From NCBI GenBank assembly GCA_023423975.1, contig JAFAEO010000058.1:80826-144825 (forward strand): DNA of 64,000 bases, read 5' to 3'. The DNA is from Pseudomonadota bacterium (GTDB lineage: Bacteria > Pseudomonadota > Gammaproteobacteria > Burkholderiales > Burkholderiaceae_B). This document shows positions 25,546-34,583 of the stretch, piece by piece; the first letter of the stretch is position 1, and each line of letters opens with the position of its first letter. Made by a program: the position numbers and the translations under genes. The notes beneath the pieces were generated by a model. The model was not told where the DNA came from and did not search any database. It worked only from the letters and a program-made list of their open reading frames with translations.

Positions 25546-26457
25546 TCACGCCCAGACGTTGATCAGGGCGGCGCCATCGCTGATTAAAAATGCCTTCAGG
25601 CCCAGGGCTGCGGGCGCCAGCTTTTTGGTACGCAGATGCGCAACGCGCCACTGCCGCAAAATAGGCGTACCCTGGATGTCCAGCAAAGCCAGGTGCCCTG
25701 CGGCAAGCTCATGCCTTACCGTACGCAATGACAGAAAGGTCAGCCCCATGCCCGCCATCACCGCTTGCTTGATGGATTCATTGCTGGGCATCTCCATCAC
25801 AATACGCGGGCTGATGTTGTTCTGGGCAAAAATGCTCTCCATGGTCGCCCGTGTTCCCGAGCCGGCTTCTCTCACCACGAAATCGATATCATTGAAAATG
25901 GACAGCGGCGCCTGACGACGTCGTGACAGCGGATGCTCCGGTGCGCTTACAAACCCGAGGGGATTGGTGGCAAAGGCCTCGGACAGACAATCGAGCCTTT
26001 CGGGCACCCTGCCGGTTATGGCCAGGTCCAGTTCATTGCGCTCAAGCATATTGAAAATCTGATCACGATTCTGAATCTGCAGCGCGATTTCGATGCCGGG
26101 AAAACGCTTGCGAAAATGCACCAGCAGCATGGGAACAAAATATTTTGCTGTACCCACGATCCCCAGGTTGATGCGCCCGCGCTGCAGCCCTTTTAACCCT
26201 TCGACCACATCGTCAAGCTGACTGAGCTGCGACGTAGCCGCAATGGCGTATTGCTCAACCTCGCGCCCTGCTGCGGTCAGGCGAATCTGCCTGCCATTGG
26301 CTTCCACCAGCGCGACGCCCAGTGCGTCTTCCAGTTGTCGCAGTTGCGTCGAGACAGCAGGTTGTGTCACGTGCAACTTCTCTGCCGCCTTGGATACAGA
26401 CTCGGCACGGGCCACTTCCAGAAAGGTATCCAGCTGTCTCAGTGTGTAACGTCGCAT
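25546..26457 (-). CDS. cbbR: LysR-type regulator of the Calvin cycle operon
   Basis: A 303-residue LysR protein. The N-terminal winged helix-turn-helix (FLEVARAESVSKAAEKLHVTQPAVSTQLRQLE, residues about 12-43) is clear, followed by the effector domain. It is divergent from cbbL with a 140-bp shared region, the standard cbbR position. CbbR activates the cbb operon in response to metabolites such as RuBP or NADPH. Confidence 0.95.
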   Translation of the reverse strand: MRRYTLRQLDTFLEVARAESVSKAAEKLHVTQPAVSTQLRQLEDALGVALVEANGRQIRLTAAGREVEQYAIAATSQLSQLDDVVEGLKGLQRGRINLGIVGTAKYFVPMLLVHFRKRFPGIEIALQIQNRDQIFNMLERNELDLAITGRVPERLDCLSEAFATNPLGFVSAPEHPLSRRRQAPLSIFNDIDFVVREAGSGTRATMESIFAQNNISPRIVMEMPSNESIKQAVMAGMGLTFLSLRTVRHELAAGHLALLDIQGTPILRQWRVAHLRTKKLAPAALGLKAFLISDGAALINVWA

Positions 26458-26465
26458 AGTGATCT

Positions 26466-26481
26466 ATAAGCCTGTGCTTAT
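26466..26481. promoter_or_regulatory. Likely CbbR operator
   Basis: ATAAGC-CTGT-GCTTAT, a perfect inverted repeat in the cbbR-cbbL gap, 8 bp from the cbbR start codon. It contains a TAA-N8-TTA core like known CbbR sites. Confidence 0.65.
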
Positions 26482-26501
26482 GTTTTCTTCGATATTTATT
26501 A

Positions 26502-26531
26502 TTAGACCTCAAGCATGACCATTTGTATAGT
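26502..26531 (+). promoter_or_regulatory. Candidate sigma70 promoter of cbbL
   Basis: TTAGAC (26502-26507) and TATAGT (26526-26531) with an 18-bp spacer, just downstream of the putative CbbR operator. It leaves a leader of about 60 nt. Confidence 0.5.
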
Positions 26532-26597
26532 TTGTTCATACCGGTCAGACGCAGCATCCTGCCGGCTTGATCATGCAAGGCACTCAGGAGATAGACA

Positions 26598-28061
26598 ATG
26601 AACGATATCAGCAACGTCCAGATCAGGGATCAGAAAAAACGCTATGCAGCCGGTGTACTCAAATATGCACAAATGGGGTATTGGGATGGCGACTACGAAC
26701 CTACGGACACGGATATACTCGCGGTGTTTCGCATCACACCGCAGGACGGCGTTGACCCCATCGAAGCGGCTGCCGCCGTTGCCGGAGAATCATCAACAGC
26801 AACCTGGACTGTTGTGTGGACCGACAGGCTGACCGCTTGCGACAAGTACCGCGCCAAAGCATACCGGGTCGATCCGGTGCCCAATAACGAAGGGCAATAT
26901 TTCTGCTATATCGCCTACGACCTTTCTCTGTTTGAAGAAGGCTCCATCACCAACGTGACAGCATCTATCATCGGCAACGTGTTCAGCTTCAAACCGCTCA
27001 AAGCAGCCCGGCTGGAAGATATGCGTTTTCCCGCCGCCTATGTGAAAACCTTCGCCGGCCCGCCAACGGGCATTATTGTGGAACGCGAACGCCTGGATAA
27101 ATTCGGTCGCCCATTGCTGGGTGCCACCACCAAACCCAAGCTGGGTCTGTCCGGACGCAATTATGGACGCGTGGTATACGAGGGGCTCAAGGGTGGCCTG
27201 GATTTCATGAAGGATGATGAAAACATCAACTCCCAACCTTTTATGCATTGGCGCGACCGCTTTCTGTTTGTGATGGATGCAGTTAACAAGGCATCGGCCG
27301 CGACCGGCGAGGTCAAGGGCAGCTACCTGAACATTACCGCCGGCACCATGGAAGAGATGTACCGCCGCGCTGAGTTCGCCAAAGAGCTGGGTTCAGTCAT
27401 TGTGATGGTCGATCTGGTGGTCGGCTGGACCGCGATCCAATCCATATCACACTGGTGTCGTCAGAACGACATGATTTTGCATATGCATCGCGCCGGTCAC
27501 GGCACCTACACCCGGCAGAAAAACCACGGCGTGTCTTTCCGGGTGATTGCCAAATGGCTGCGCCTGGCCGGCGTGGATCATCTTCATGCAGGAACAGCAG
27601 TGGGCAAACTGGAAGGCGACCCGATGACCGTCCAGGGATACTACAACGTCTGTCGCGATGCCTACACGCAGACCGATCTGCCGCGCGGCATTTTCTTCGA
27701 TCAGGACTGGGTGGCGTTGCGCAAGGTATTGCCGGTGGCCTCCGGCGGTATTCACGCCGGGCAAATGCACCAACTGCTGGATCTGTTCGGTGATGACGCA
27801 ATCCTGCAGTTTGGCGGCGGCACCATTGGCCACCCAGATGGGATCCAGGCCGGCGCAGTGGCCAATCGCGTCGCACTCGAATCAATGGTGCTGGCGCGCA
27901 ACGAGGGGCGCAACATTGCAGAAGAAGGCCCGCAAATCCTCAAGGATGCAGCAAAGCACTGCGGCCCCCTGCGTGCGGCGCTGGACACCTGGGGTGAAGT
28001 GACCTTCAACTATCAATCCACTGACACGTCCGACTACACCCCCATGCCGTCTGTTGCCTGA
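26598..28061 (+). CDS. cbbL: RuBisCO large subunit, form I red type (IC)
   Basis: Fixes CO2 onto ribulose 1,5-bisphosphate. It has 487 residues, and the catalytic region is intact: TTKPKLGLSGRNYGR (Lys179 and Lys181), and GLDFMKDDE (200-208) with the carbamylated Lys205 and magnesium ligands Asp207 and Glu208. Later, the HMHRAGHGTYTRQKNHG loop and GGGTIGHPDG phosphate site are present. The extended N-terminus and the company of cbbX mark the red-type form IC of proteobacteria. An AGGAGATAGACA ribosome binding site precedes the ATG. First gene of the cbbLSXYFPTA operon. Confidence 0.98.
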   Translation: MNDISNVQIRDQKKRYAAGVLKYAQMGYWDGDYEPTDTDILAVFRITPQDGVDPIEAAAAVAGESSTATWTVVWTDRLTACDKYRAKAYRVDPVPNNEGQYFCYIAYDLSLFEEGSITNVTASIIGNVFSFKPLKAARLEDMRFPAAYVKTFAGPPTGIIVERERLDKFGRPLLGATTKPKLGLSGRNYGRVVYEGLKGGLDFMKDDENINSQPFMHWRDRFLFVMDAVNKASAATGEVKGSYLNITAGTMEEMYRRAEFAKELGSVIVMVDLVVGWTAIQSISHWCRQNDMILHMHRAGHGTYTRQKNHGVSFRVIAKWLRLAGVDHLHAGTAVGKLEGDPMTVQGYYNVCRDAYTQTDLPRGIFFDQDWVALRKVLPVASGGIHAGQMHQLLDLFGDDAILQFGGGTIGHPDGIQAGAVANRVALESMVLARNEGRNIAEEGPQILKDAAKHCGPLRAALDTWGEVTFNYQSTDTSDYTPMPSVA

Positions 28062-28127
28062 AATCACAGATGCAATAGAAACACAGGCAGGCCAAGAACA
28101 CAGCACTTTACGACAAGAGAGAACATC

Positions 28128-28547
28128 ATGCGAATTACACAAGGGACCTTCTCGTTTCTTCCTGATCTGACCAACGAACAGATTACCAAACAATTGCAAT
28201 ATTGCCTGGATAACGGCTGGGCCGTTGGTATTGAATATACCGATGATCCACATCCGCGCAACACCTTCTGGGAAATGTTCGGCAATCCCATGTTCGATCT
28301 GCGCGATGCCGCCGGCATATTGCAGGAGATTGAACAGGCACGCAATACCTTTCCCAATCACTATATCCGGGTCACGGCGTTCGATTCCACGCATACCGTG
28401 GAGTCTGTGGTGATGTCATTCATTGTCAACCGTCCGGCACACGAACCAGGCTTTCGTCTGGTGCGCCAGGAGATCGACGGACGGCGCATGCGCTATACGA
28501 TTGAAAGCTATGCAGTATCTGCTGCCCCCGAAGGCAGCCGCTACTGA
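28128..28547 (+). CDS. cbbS: RuBisCO small subunit, form I red type
   Basis: A 139-residue small subunit of the L8S8 enzyme. MRITQGTFSFLPDLT at the start and the C-terminal extension of about 30 residues (EPGFRLVRQEIDGRRMRYTIES) are characteristic of red-type small subunits, where the extension forms a beta-hairpin barrel. ACAAGAGAGAACATC precedes the ATG. It lies 66 bp after cbbL. Confidence 0.97.
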   Translation: MRITQGTFSFLPDLTNEQITKQLQYCLDNGWAVGIEYTDDPHPRNTFWEMFGNPMFDLRDAAGILQEIEQARNTFPNHYIRVTAFDSTHTVESVVMSFIVNRPAHEPGFRLVRQEIDGRRMRYTIESYAVSAAPEGSRY

Positions 28548-28613
28548 CCCGTTGATCCGGCCTGACGGGGCCGGCATTGCCCCGGCGTTACACCCACGCT
28601 AAAGGAGAAGACC

Positions 28614-29582
28614 ATGGCTCAAACCACACTGAACGCAGCAACACCGGAAAAAGAGCAGGCAGCGCGCAACAGCACGGCGTCCGAAGACCGTCAGGCGATT
28701 GCCGCCACCTTGCAGCAGCTTGATCGCGAACTGGTGGGTTTGGCGCCGGTCAAGCAACGTATCCAGGATATTGCCGCACTGCTTCTGGTTGACAAGCTGC
28801 GCGCCGAACGCGGGCTGCGTACCGGCGCGCCCAGCCTGCATATGAGTTTCACCGGCAATCCCGGTACGGGCAAAACCACGGTTGCAATGCGTATGGCGCA
28901 AATACTGTATCAGCTGGGCTACCTGCGCCGCGGCCACCTTGTGGCGGTGACACGCGACGATCTGGTCGGGCAATACATTGGGCATACGGCGCCGAAAACC
29001 AAGGAGGTCCTGAAAAAGGCCATGGGCGGCGTACTGTTCATTGATGAGGCCTACTACCTTTACCGTCCCGAAAACGAACGTGATTATGGGCAGGAATCCA
29101 TTGAAATTCTGCTTCAGGTCATGGAGAACAATCGAGACGATCTCGTAGTCATATTTGCCGGCTACAAGGACAGAATGGATCGCTTTTTTTCTTCCAATCC
29201 GGGCATGTCCTCGCGCGTGGCCCACCATATCGACTTTCCTGACTACGCCCCCGAAGAACTGGAAAAGATTGCAGACATCATGCTTGAAGACATGCAGTAT
29301 CGCTTTGATGAACCGGCGCAGCAGGCGTTTTCCCAGTACATCGCCAAGCGTATGCAGCAACCCTATTTTGCCAATGCCCGCAGCGTGCGCAATGCGCTGG
29401 AGCGTGCCCGCCTGCGTCACGCATCCAGACTGATGCGTGACCCCGACAATGTCAGCGACACCGCCCTGCAAACGATTGGCGCCCAGGATATACGGGCCAG
29501 TCGGGTCTTTTTTGATGCATCCTCTGCCGACCCGCAAGCCAGCACCCGGCATGACCGGCAGCATGACAACAGGGAGACATAA
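28614..29582 (+). CDS. cbbX: Red-type RuBisCO activase CbbX
   Basis: A 322-residue AAA+ ATPase that pulls on the large-subunit C-terminus to free inhibited RuBisCO. It shows the Walker A loop GNPGTGKT (81-88), Walker B LFIDEA (141-146), and the pore-loop segment GQYIGHTAPKTK (119-130). The length is normal. A TAAAGGAGAAGACC ribosome binding site precedes the start. It ends one base before cbbY. Confidence 0.97.
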   Translation: MAQTTLNAATPEKEQAARNSTASEDRQAIAATLQQLDRELVGLAPVKQRIQDIAALLLVDKLRAERGLRTGAPSLHMSFTGNPGTGKTTVAMRMAQILYQLGYLRRGHLVAVTRDDLVGQYIGHTAPKTKEVLKKAMGGVLFIDEAYYLYRPENERDYGQESIEILLQVMENNRDDLVVIFAGYKDRMDRFFSSNPGMSSRVAHHIDFPDYAPEELEKIADIMLEDMQYRFDEPAQQAFSQYIAKRMQQPYFANARSVRNALERARLRHASRLMRDPDNVSDTALQTIGAQDIRASRVFFDASSADPQASTRHDRQHDNRET

Positions 29583-29583
29583 C

Positions 29584-30348
29584 ATGCTCAAGGCACTGAT
29601 CTTTGATGTGGACGGGACACTGGCCGATACTGAAACCGTCCATCTGCGCGCATTCAATACCGCGTTTATCCTTGCAGGACTCGATTGGTACTGGGACGAA
29701 GACCTGTATACCCAGTTGCTGGAAATCAGCGGCGGCAAAGAGCGCATGGCGCACTATTGGCTTTCTGTTGATCCTGAAGGCGCCAGCACGCTGCAGGCCG
29801 CCAGAAAAATTCGGGAAGTCCATGCCATCAAGACCGAGGAATATGCGCGCCTGGTCGATAACGGCCAGGTCACCTTGCGTCCGGGTATTCACCGGCTGAT
29901 TATCGATGCCTATTGCGCCGGCATACCGCTAGCCATTGCGACCACCACTACTGCAGCCAACGTACAGGCCTTGTTGCATCACTGCCTGGGATCGGACTGG
30001 AGAAAATTTTTTGTGGCAATTTGCGATGCCAGCACACCTGGCAAGAAAAAACCTGAGCCCGACGTGTATCTGCAGGCGCTGGCCGAACTGGACGTGGAAG
30101 CGACCAACTGCATTGCTATTGAAGACTCGGAAAACGGCTTGCGCGCAGCGGCCCGCGCCGGTATTTCAACCATCATCACGCCCACCCATTACACCGCAGG
30201 CCAGGATTTTGCCGGCGCCATGCTGGTGCTGCCGCACCTGGGCGATCCGGATCTGCCAGTGCCGCCAGGCAACGGCATCCACCAGTCCATGGTGGATCTG
30301 TTCACGCTCAAATGCCTGCACGCAGATCCCCTGCTCAAGGCCGGCTGA
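29584..30348 (+). CDS. cbbY: HAD phosphatase CbbY
   Basis: A 254-residue HAD-superfamily phosphatase. Motif I DVDGTLADTE (8-17) contains the nucleophile Asp and acid/base Asp; motif III lies in PGKKKPEPDVY and motif IV in IAIEDSENGLRAA. CbbY in red-type operons dephosphorylates xylulose 1,5-bisphosphate, a RuBisCO inhibitor. I chose the ATG at 29584, preceded by GGGAGACATAAC; longer upstream starts overlap cbbX. Confidence 0.95.
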   Translation: MLKALIFDVDGTLADTETVHLRAFNTAFILAGLDWYWDEDLYTQLLEISGGKERMAHYWLSVDPEGASTLQAARKIREVHAIKTEEYARLVDNGQVTLRPGIHRLIIDAYCAGIPLAIATTTTAANVQALLHHCLGSDWRKFFVAICDASTPGKKKPEPDVYLQALAELDVEATNCIAIEDSENGLRAAARAGISTIITPTHYTAGQDFAGAMLVLPHLGDPDLPVPPGNGIHQSMVDLFTLKCLHADPLLKAG

Positions 30349-30419
30349 AAGCGGACGCAAGGCGGGTCCAAGGCCAACCGAAGACGCGCCAGCAAATGAT
30401 TCAACTCGAGGAGACACTC

Positions 30420-31502
30420 ATGCAAACACCGCAACGACCTACCCTGACCCAGTTCCTGATCGACGAGCGGCGCCGCTTTCCCGAAGCAGGAGGAGACTTC
30501 AATAGCGTGATCCTCAATATCGCACTGGTCTGTCGCAGAATTTCACATGCCATCGCCTGCGGCGCTCTGGCCGGCGTCAATGGCAGTGCCGATTCGACCA
30601 ACGTGCAGGGCGAGGATCAGAAAAAGCTGGATATTCTCAGCAACGATCTGTTTATCGAAGGAAATAAGTGGGGCGGACAATTGGCCGGCATGGTGTCCGA
30701 AGAGCTGGACGAACCGTACAGCATTCCCAAGCCATATAGCCGCGGGCGTTATCTACTGCTGTTTGACCCGCTTGATGGTTCGTCCAATATTGATGTAAAT
30801 GTGGCGGTCGGCAGTATTTTCTCCGTGCTGCGCACGCCTGACTCTCGGCGCACGACCACGGTCAAAGACTATTTGCAGCCTGGCGCCAAACAAGTGGCCG
30901 CAGGCTATGCCATTTACGGCCCGTCCACGATGCTTGTCCTGTCGGTAGGCAACGGCGTACACGCTTTCACGCTTTGTCCGCAGGTGGGCGAGTTCATGCT
31001 GACCCACCCCAATCTGCGGATCCCGGACGACACCAACGAGTTTGCCATCAATACCTCCAACAGTCGCTTCTGGGACGAACCGGTACGCCGCTACGTTGAT
31101 GAGTGCATTGCCGGTAAAACCGGTGAACGCGGCAAGGACTTCAACATGCGCTGGATTGCATCGCTGGTTGCCGAAGCGCACCGGATCCTGATGCGTGGCG
31201 GCGTCTTTCTGTATCCGCGGGACAATAAAGTGCCAGCTCGCAATGGCAGGTTGCGCCTGCTATATGAAGCCAACCCTATCGGTTTTATCATGGAGCAGGC
31301 GGGCGGGCGCGCCAGTACCGGACATGAGCCGGTCATGCAGGTTGTTCCCACTGAAATTCATCAGCGTATCGGTTTTATCTTCGGTTCAAAGAACGAAGTG
31401 GAGCGGATCGAAGAGTACCACAAGCATCCGCGAAGGGTCGACTCGCCCAATCCGCTTTTCCATGAACGCAGCTTGTTCACTGAATCGCCGAACATGCTAT
31501 GA
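30420..31502 (+). CDS. cbbF: Fructose-1,6-bisphosphatase class I
   Basis: Calvin cycle phosphatase, probably also acting on sedoheptulose 1,7-bisphosphate. It has 360 residues. The class I signature LLLFDPLDGSSNIDVNV (metal-binding Asp and Glu region) is intact, as is the substrate segment RLRLLYEANPIGFIMEQAGG. I chose the ATG at 30420, preceded by GAGGAGACACTC; an upstream in-frame ATG would add 36 unlikely residues and overlap cbbY. Confidence 0.96.
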   Translation: MQTPQRPTLTQFLIDERRRFPEAGGDFNSVILNIALVCRRISHAIACGALAGVNGSADSTNVQGEDQKKLDILSNDLFIEGNKWGGQLAGMVSEELDEPYSIPKPYSRGRYLLLFDPLDGSSNIDVNVAVGSIFSVLRTPDSRRTTTVKDYLQPGAKQVAAGYAIYGPSTMLVLSVGNGVHAFTLCPQVGEFMLTHPNLRIPDDTNEFAINTSNSRFWDEPVRRYVDECIAGKTGERGKDFNMRWIASLVAEAHRILMRGGVFLYPRDNKVPARNGRLRLLYEANPIGFIMEQAGGRASTGHEPVMQVVPTEIHQRIGFIFGSKNEVERIEEYHKHPRRVDSPNPLFHERSLFTESPNML

Positions 31503-31605
31503 ACCGCCATGCGCACAGGTGCCGGCCGCTTGTATTGCCGTTACCGGACGCTGTTGCGCCATGCCGGCAATAACGCCATCTTTCATTTATCAAAGGGCCA
31601 GAATC

Positions 31606-32487
31606 ATGTCAGAACGCCACCCGATCATTTCCATTACCGGTTCTTCAGGCGCAGGAACCACGTCGGTGACCCGAACCTTCGAAAATATATTCCGTCGTGA
31701 AGGGGTGACCGCCGCCTCCATTGAAGGCGACAGCTTTCATCGCTACGACCGTGCGCAAATGAAAGAGCGGCTGGCTGCCGCGGAAAAAAACGGCAACGCC
31801 AATTTCAGCCACTTCGGGCCGGATACCAATCTGTTTGCCGAACTCGAAACGCTGTTTCGCACCTACAGCGAAAGTGGTTCGGGCAAACGGCGCAAGTACC
31901 TGCATGACGCGCGCGAGGCAGCTCCCTATAAACAGGAGCCCGGCACGTTCACCGACTGGGAAGACATTCCGCCCGATACCGATCTGCTGTTTTATGAGGG
32001 CCTGCACGGCGCGGTCGTGCATGACAAGATCAATATCGCGCAATATCCCGATTTGCTGGTTGGCGTGGTGCCGGTGATTAATCTGGAATGGATCCAGAAG
32101 TTGTGGCGCGACAAATCTACCCGTGGCTATTCGGCCGAAGCGGTCACGGATACTATATTGCGCCGCATGCCCGACTATGTGAATCACATTTGTCCGCAGT
32201 TCTCACTGACCCACGTCAATTTTCAGCGCGTTCCCTGCGTCGATACGTCCAATCCTTTTATTGCAAGAGACATACCGGCACCGGACGAGAGCTTTGTGGT
32301 CATTCGCTTTGCCAATCCCAAGGGCATCGATTTTCAGTATCTGCTCAATATGGTTCACGACTCGTTCATGTCGCGGGCCAACACGATTGTGGTACCCGGC
32401 GGCAAGATGGAGCTGGCCATGCAACTGATCTTTACCCCATTTATCTGGCGCATGATGGAACGCAAGAAGCGCGCTGCACAGGCCTGA
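31606..32487 (+). CDS. cbbP: Phosphoribulokinase
   Basis: Makes RuBP from ribulose 5-phosphate and ATP. It has 293 residues, the class I (proteobacterial) size. The P-loop is ITGSSGAGTTSV (about 8-19), and the substrate site is EGDSFHRYDR. FYEGLHGAVV is the Walker B-like catalytic region. The gap to cbbF is 103 bp and the ribosome binding site CAAAGGGCCAGAATC is moderate. The stop is 7 bp from cbbT. Confidence 0.97.
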   Translation: MSERHPIISITGSSGAGTTSVTRTFENIFRREGVTAASIEGDSFHRYDRAQMKERLAAAEKNGNANFSHFGPDTNLFAELETLFRTYSESGSGKRRKYLHDAREAAPYKQEPGTFTDWEDIPPDTDLLFYEGLHGAVVHDKINIAQYPDLLVGVVPVINLEWIQKLWRDKSTRGYSAEAVTDTILRRMPDYVNHICPQFSLTHVNFQRVPCVDTSNPFIARDIPAPDESFVVIRFANPKGIDFQYLLNMVHDSFMSRANTIVVPGGKMELAMQLIFTPFIWRMMERKKRAAQA

Positions 32488-32494
32488 GGAGACC

Positions 32495-34522
32495 ATGATG
32501 AATCTTGCCGAAAAAATAACCATAGAAGACACCCGCCATGCAGATGCATTGCGTTTTCTGGCTGCCGATGCGGTTGAGCAGGCGCAATCGGGACATCCGG
32601 GCGCGCCCATGGGTATGGCCGACATTGCCCAGGTGCTGTGGCGACGCCATCTATCCCATAACCCCGCTGACCCCAACTGGTTCAACCGCGACCGCTTTGT
32701 GCTGTCCAATGGTCATGGGTCCATGCTGCTGTATGCCCTGCTGCATCTGACCGGTTACGATCTGCCGCTCAATGAAATCCGACAATTCCGTCAACTGCAT
32801 TCGCGCACCCCTGGTCACCCCGAAGTTGGCATCACGCCAGGTGTGGAGACCACCACCGGCCCACTGGGCCAGGGGCTGGCCAACGCCGTGGGCATGGCGC
32901 TTGCCGAAAAACTGCTGGCCCACCGCTACAATCACCCGGGCCATATGATTGTGGACCATTACACCTACGTCTTTGTCGGCGACGGTTGCCTGATGGAGGG
33001 CATCAGCCATGAGGCCTGCTCGCTGGCCGGCACGCTCGGGCTGGGCAAGCTGATCTGCTTTTACGATGACAATGGCATTTCCATTGACGGCGACGTGACC
33101 GGCTGGTTCGGCGACGACACCGCCGCCCGCTTTGCTGCATACAACTGGAATGTGATTGCCAATGTCGACGGACATGACCCGGCGGCGATTGATGCAGCCA
33201 TCTTTCAGGCCAAATCACAGCCGGCCGCGCAAGCGCGCCCGACCCTGATCTGCTGCCGCACACATATTGGCCATGGCGCACCAACCAAGGCTGGCAGCCA
33301 TTCGGTCCACGGCGCGCCGCTGGGCGCCGATGAAATCGCAGCCATGCGGGCCGCAAGAAACTGGCCTTATGCAGAATTCGAACTGCCGCAGGACGTGGCG
33401 GATGACTGGAACGCGATCGAGCAAGGCGCTGCCCGGCAGTTGCTCTGGCAACAGCAGTTTGATCGCTGGCAGGCCCGCTATCCTGATGACGCCCGGGAGC
33501 TGGCGCAACGACTGGCTGGCAACATCCCATACGATGCACTGCAGGCCCTGGAAGACTTGCTGGACGCCAGCGAAGCGCTGCATGCCAACATTGCTACCCG
33601 CAAGGCGTCGCAAATTGTGCTCGAGGCCATCACGCCCGAGCTGCCAGGCCTATTCGGTGGTTCGGCAGATCTGAGCGGCTCGAATCTGACCAATGTAAAA
33701 TCTTCGGTATGGGTCAACCATCAGGGTCAGGGTAATTATCTAAGCTACGGGGTGCGCGAATTCGGCATGGCCGCAGTCATGAACGGACTTGCCCTGCACG
33801 GTGGATTCATTCCCTATGGCGGCACCTTCCTGACCTTCTCGGATTATTCGCGCAATGCGATTCGCATGGCCGCACTTATGAAACAGCGCGTGATTCATGT
33901 GTTTACCCACGATTCCATCGGACTGGGCGAAGACGGCCCCACCCATCAACCAGTGGAGCACCTGAGTGCGCTGCGCGTCATTCCCAATAACCGTGTATGG
34001 CGTCCCTGCGACGGCGAAGAAACGGCCATCGCGTGGCAGGAAGCATTGAAGCGACAAGATGGCCCGACATGTTTAATACTGTCACGCCAGAACCTGACGC
34101 CGTTCACCCGCGAAAGATCGCAACGCGAGCAGATTGCGAGTGGCGGCTACATTCTGCAGGACGCTGACCATGCGCAGGTAATCCTCATTGCCACCGGTTC
34201 AGAAGTGGGTATCGCGGTCAAAGCCGCAGCGGCCCTGCGCGACGAAGGAATTGCAGTGCGCGTCGTTTCCATGCCATGCGTGGAGCTATTCTTTGCCCAG
34301 CCACAAGTGTGGCGTGATCAAGTCCTTCCCCGGGAAATACCGCGCGTCAGCATTGAAGCCGGCTCCAGCTGGTTCTGGCGCGGTGTGGTCAACAAGGGTA
34401 CCGCCATCGGCATTGACACCTTTGGAGAATCAGCACCGGCGAGCCAACTCTATGACTATTTCGGCCTCACCCCCCAGGCAGTGTGCAAGGCAGTTCACGC
34501 ATTGCTTAACCAGGCTTCATAA
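32495..34522 (+). CDS. cbbT: Transketolase, Calvin-cycle copy
   Basis: A 675-residue TPP enzyme that moves two-carbon units in RuBP regeneration. Visible motifs are ADAVEQAQSGHPGAPMGMADI near the N-terminus, the TPP motif GDGCLMEGISHE...NG, and the transketolase signature GPTHQPVEHLSALRVIPN in the second half. Start is ATGATG; either codon could be used, with GAGGAGACC before it. Probably a dedicated cbb copy, with a housekeeping copy elsewhere. Confidence 0.97.
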   Translation: MMNLAEKITIEDTRHADALRFLAADAVEQAQSGHPGAPMGMADIAQVLWRRHLSHNPADPNWFNRDRFVLSNGHGSMLLYALLHLTGYDLPLNEIRQFRQLHSRTPGHPEVGITPGVETTTGPLGQGLANAVGMALAEKLLAHRYNHPGHMIVDHYTYVFVGDGCLMEGISHEACSLAGTLGLGKLICFYDDNGISIDGDVTGWFGDDTAARFAAYNWNVIANVDGHDPAAIDAAIFQAKSQPAAQARPTLICCRTHIGHGAPTKAGSHSVHGAPLGADEIAAMRAARNWPYAEFELPQDVADDWNAIEQGAARQLLWQQQFDRWQARYPDDARELAQRLAGNIPYDALQALEDLLDASEALHANIATRKASQIVLEAITPELPGLFGGSADLSGSNLTNVKSSVWVNHQGQGNYLSYGVREFGMAAVMNGLALHGGFIPYGGTFLTFSDYSRNAIRMAALMKQRVIHVFTHDSIGLGEDGPTHQPVEHLSALRVIPNNRVWRPCDGEETAIAWQEALKRQDGPTCLILSRQNLTPFTRERSQREQIASGGYILQDADHAQVILIATGSEVGIAVKAAAALRDEGIAVRVVSMPCVELFFAQPQVWRDQVLPREIPRVSIEAGSSWFWRGVVNKGTAIGIDTFGESAPASQLYDYFGLTPQAVCKAVHALLNQAS

Positions 34523-34583
34523 CACGATTTGTTCGCAGGGGTTCTTGTTACTTAACCCCCCTGCTCTACCCAAGGAGATCTAC

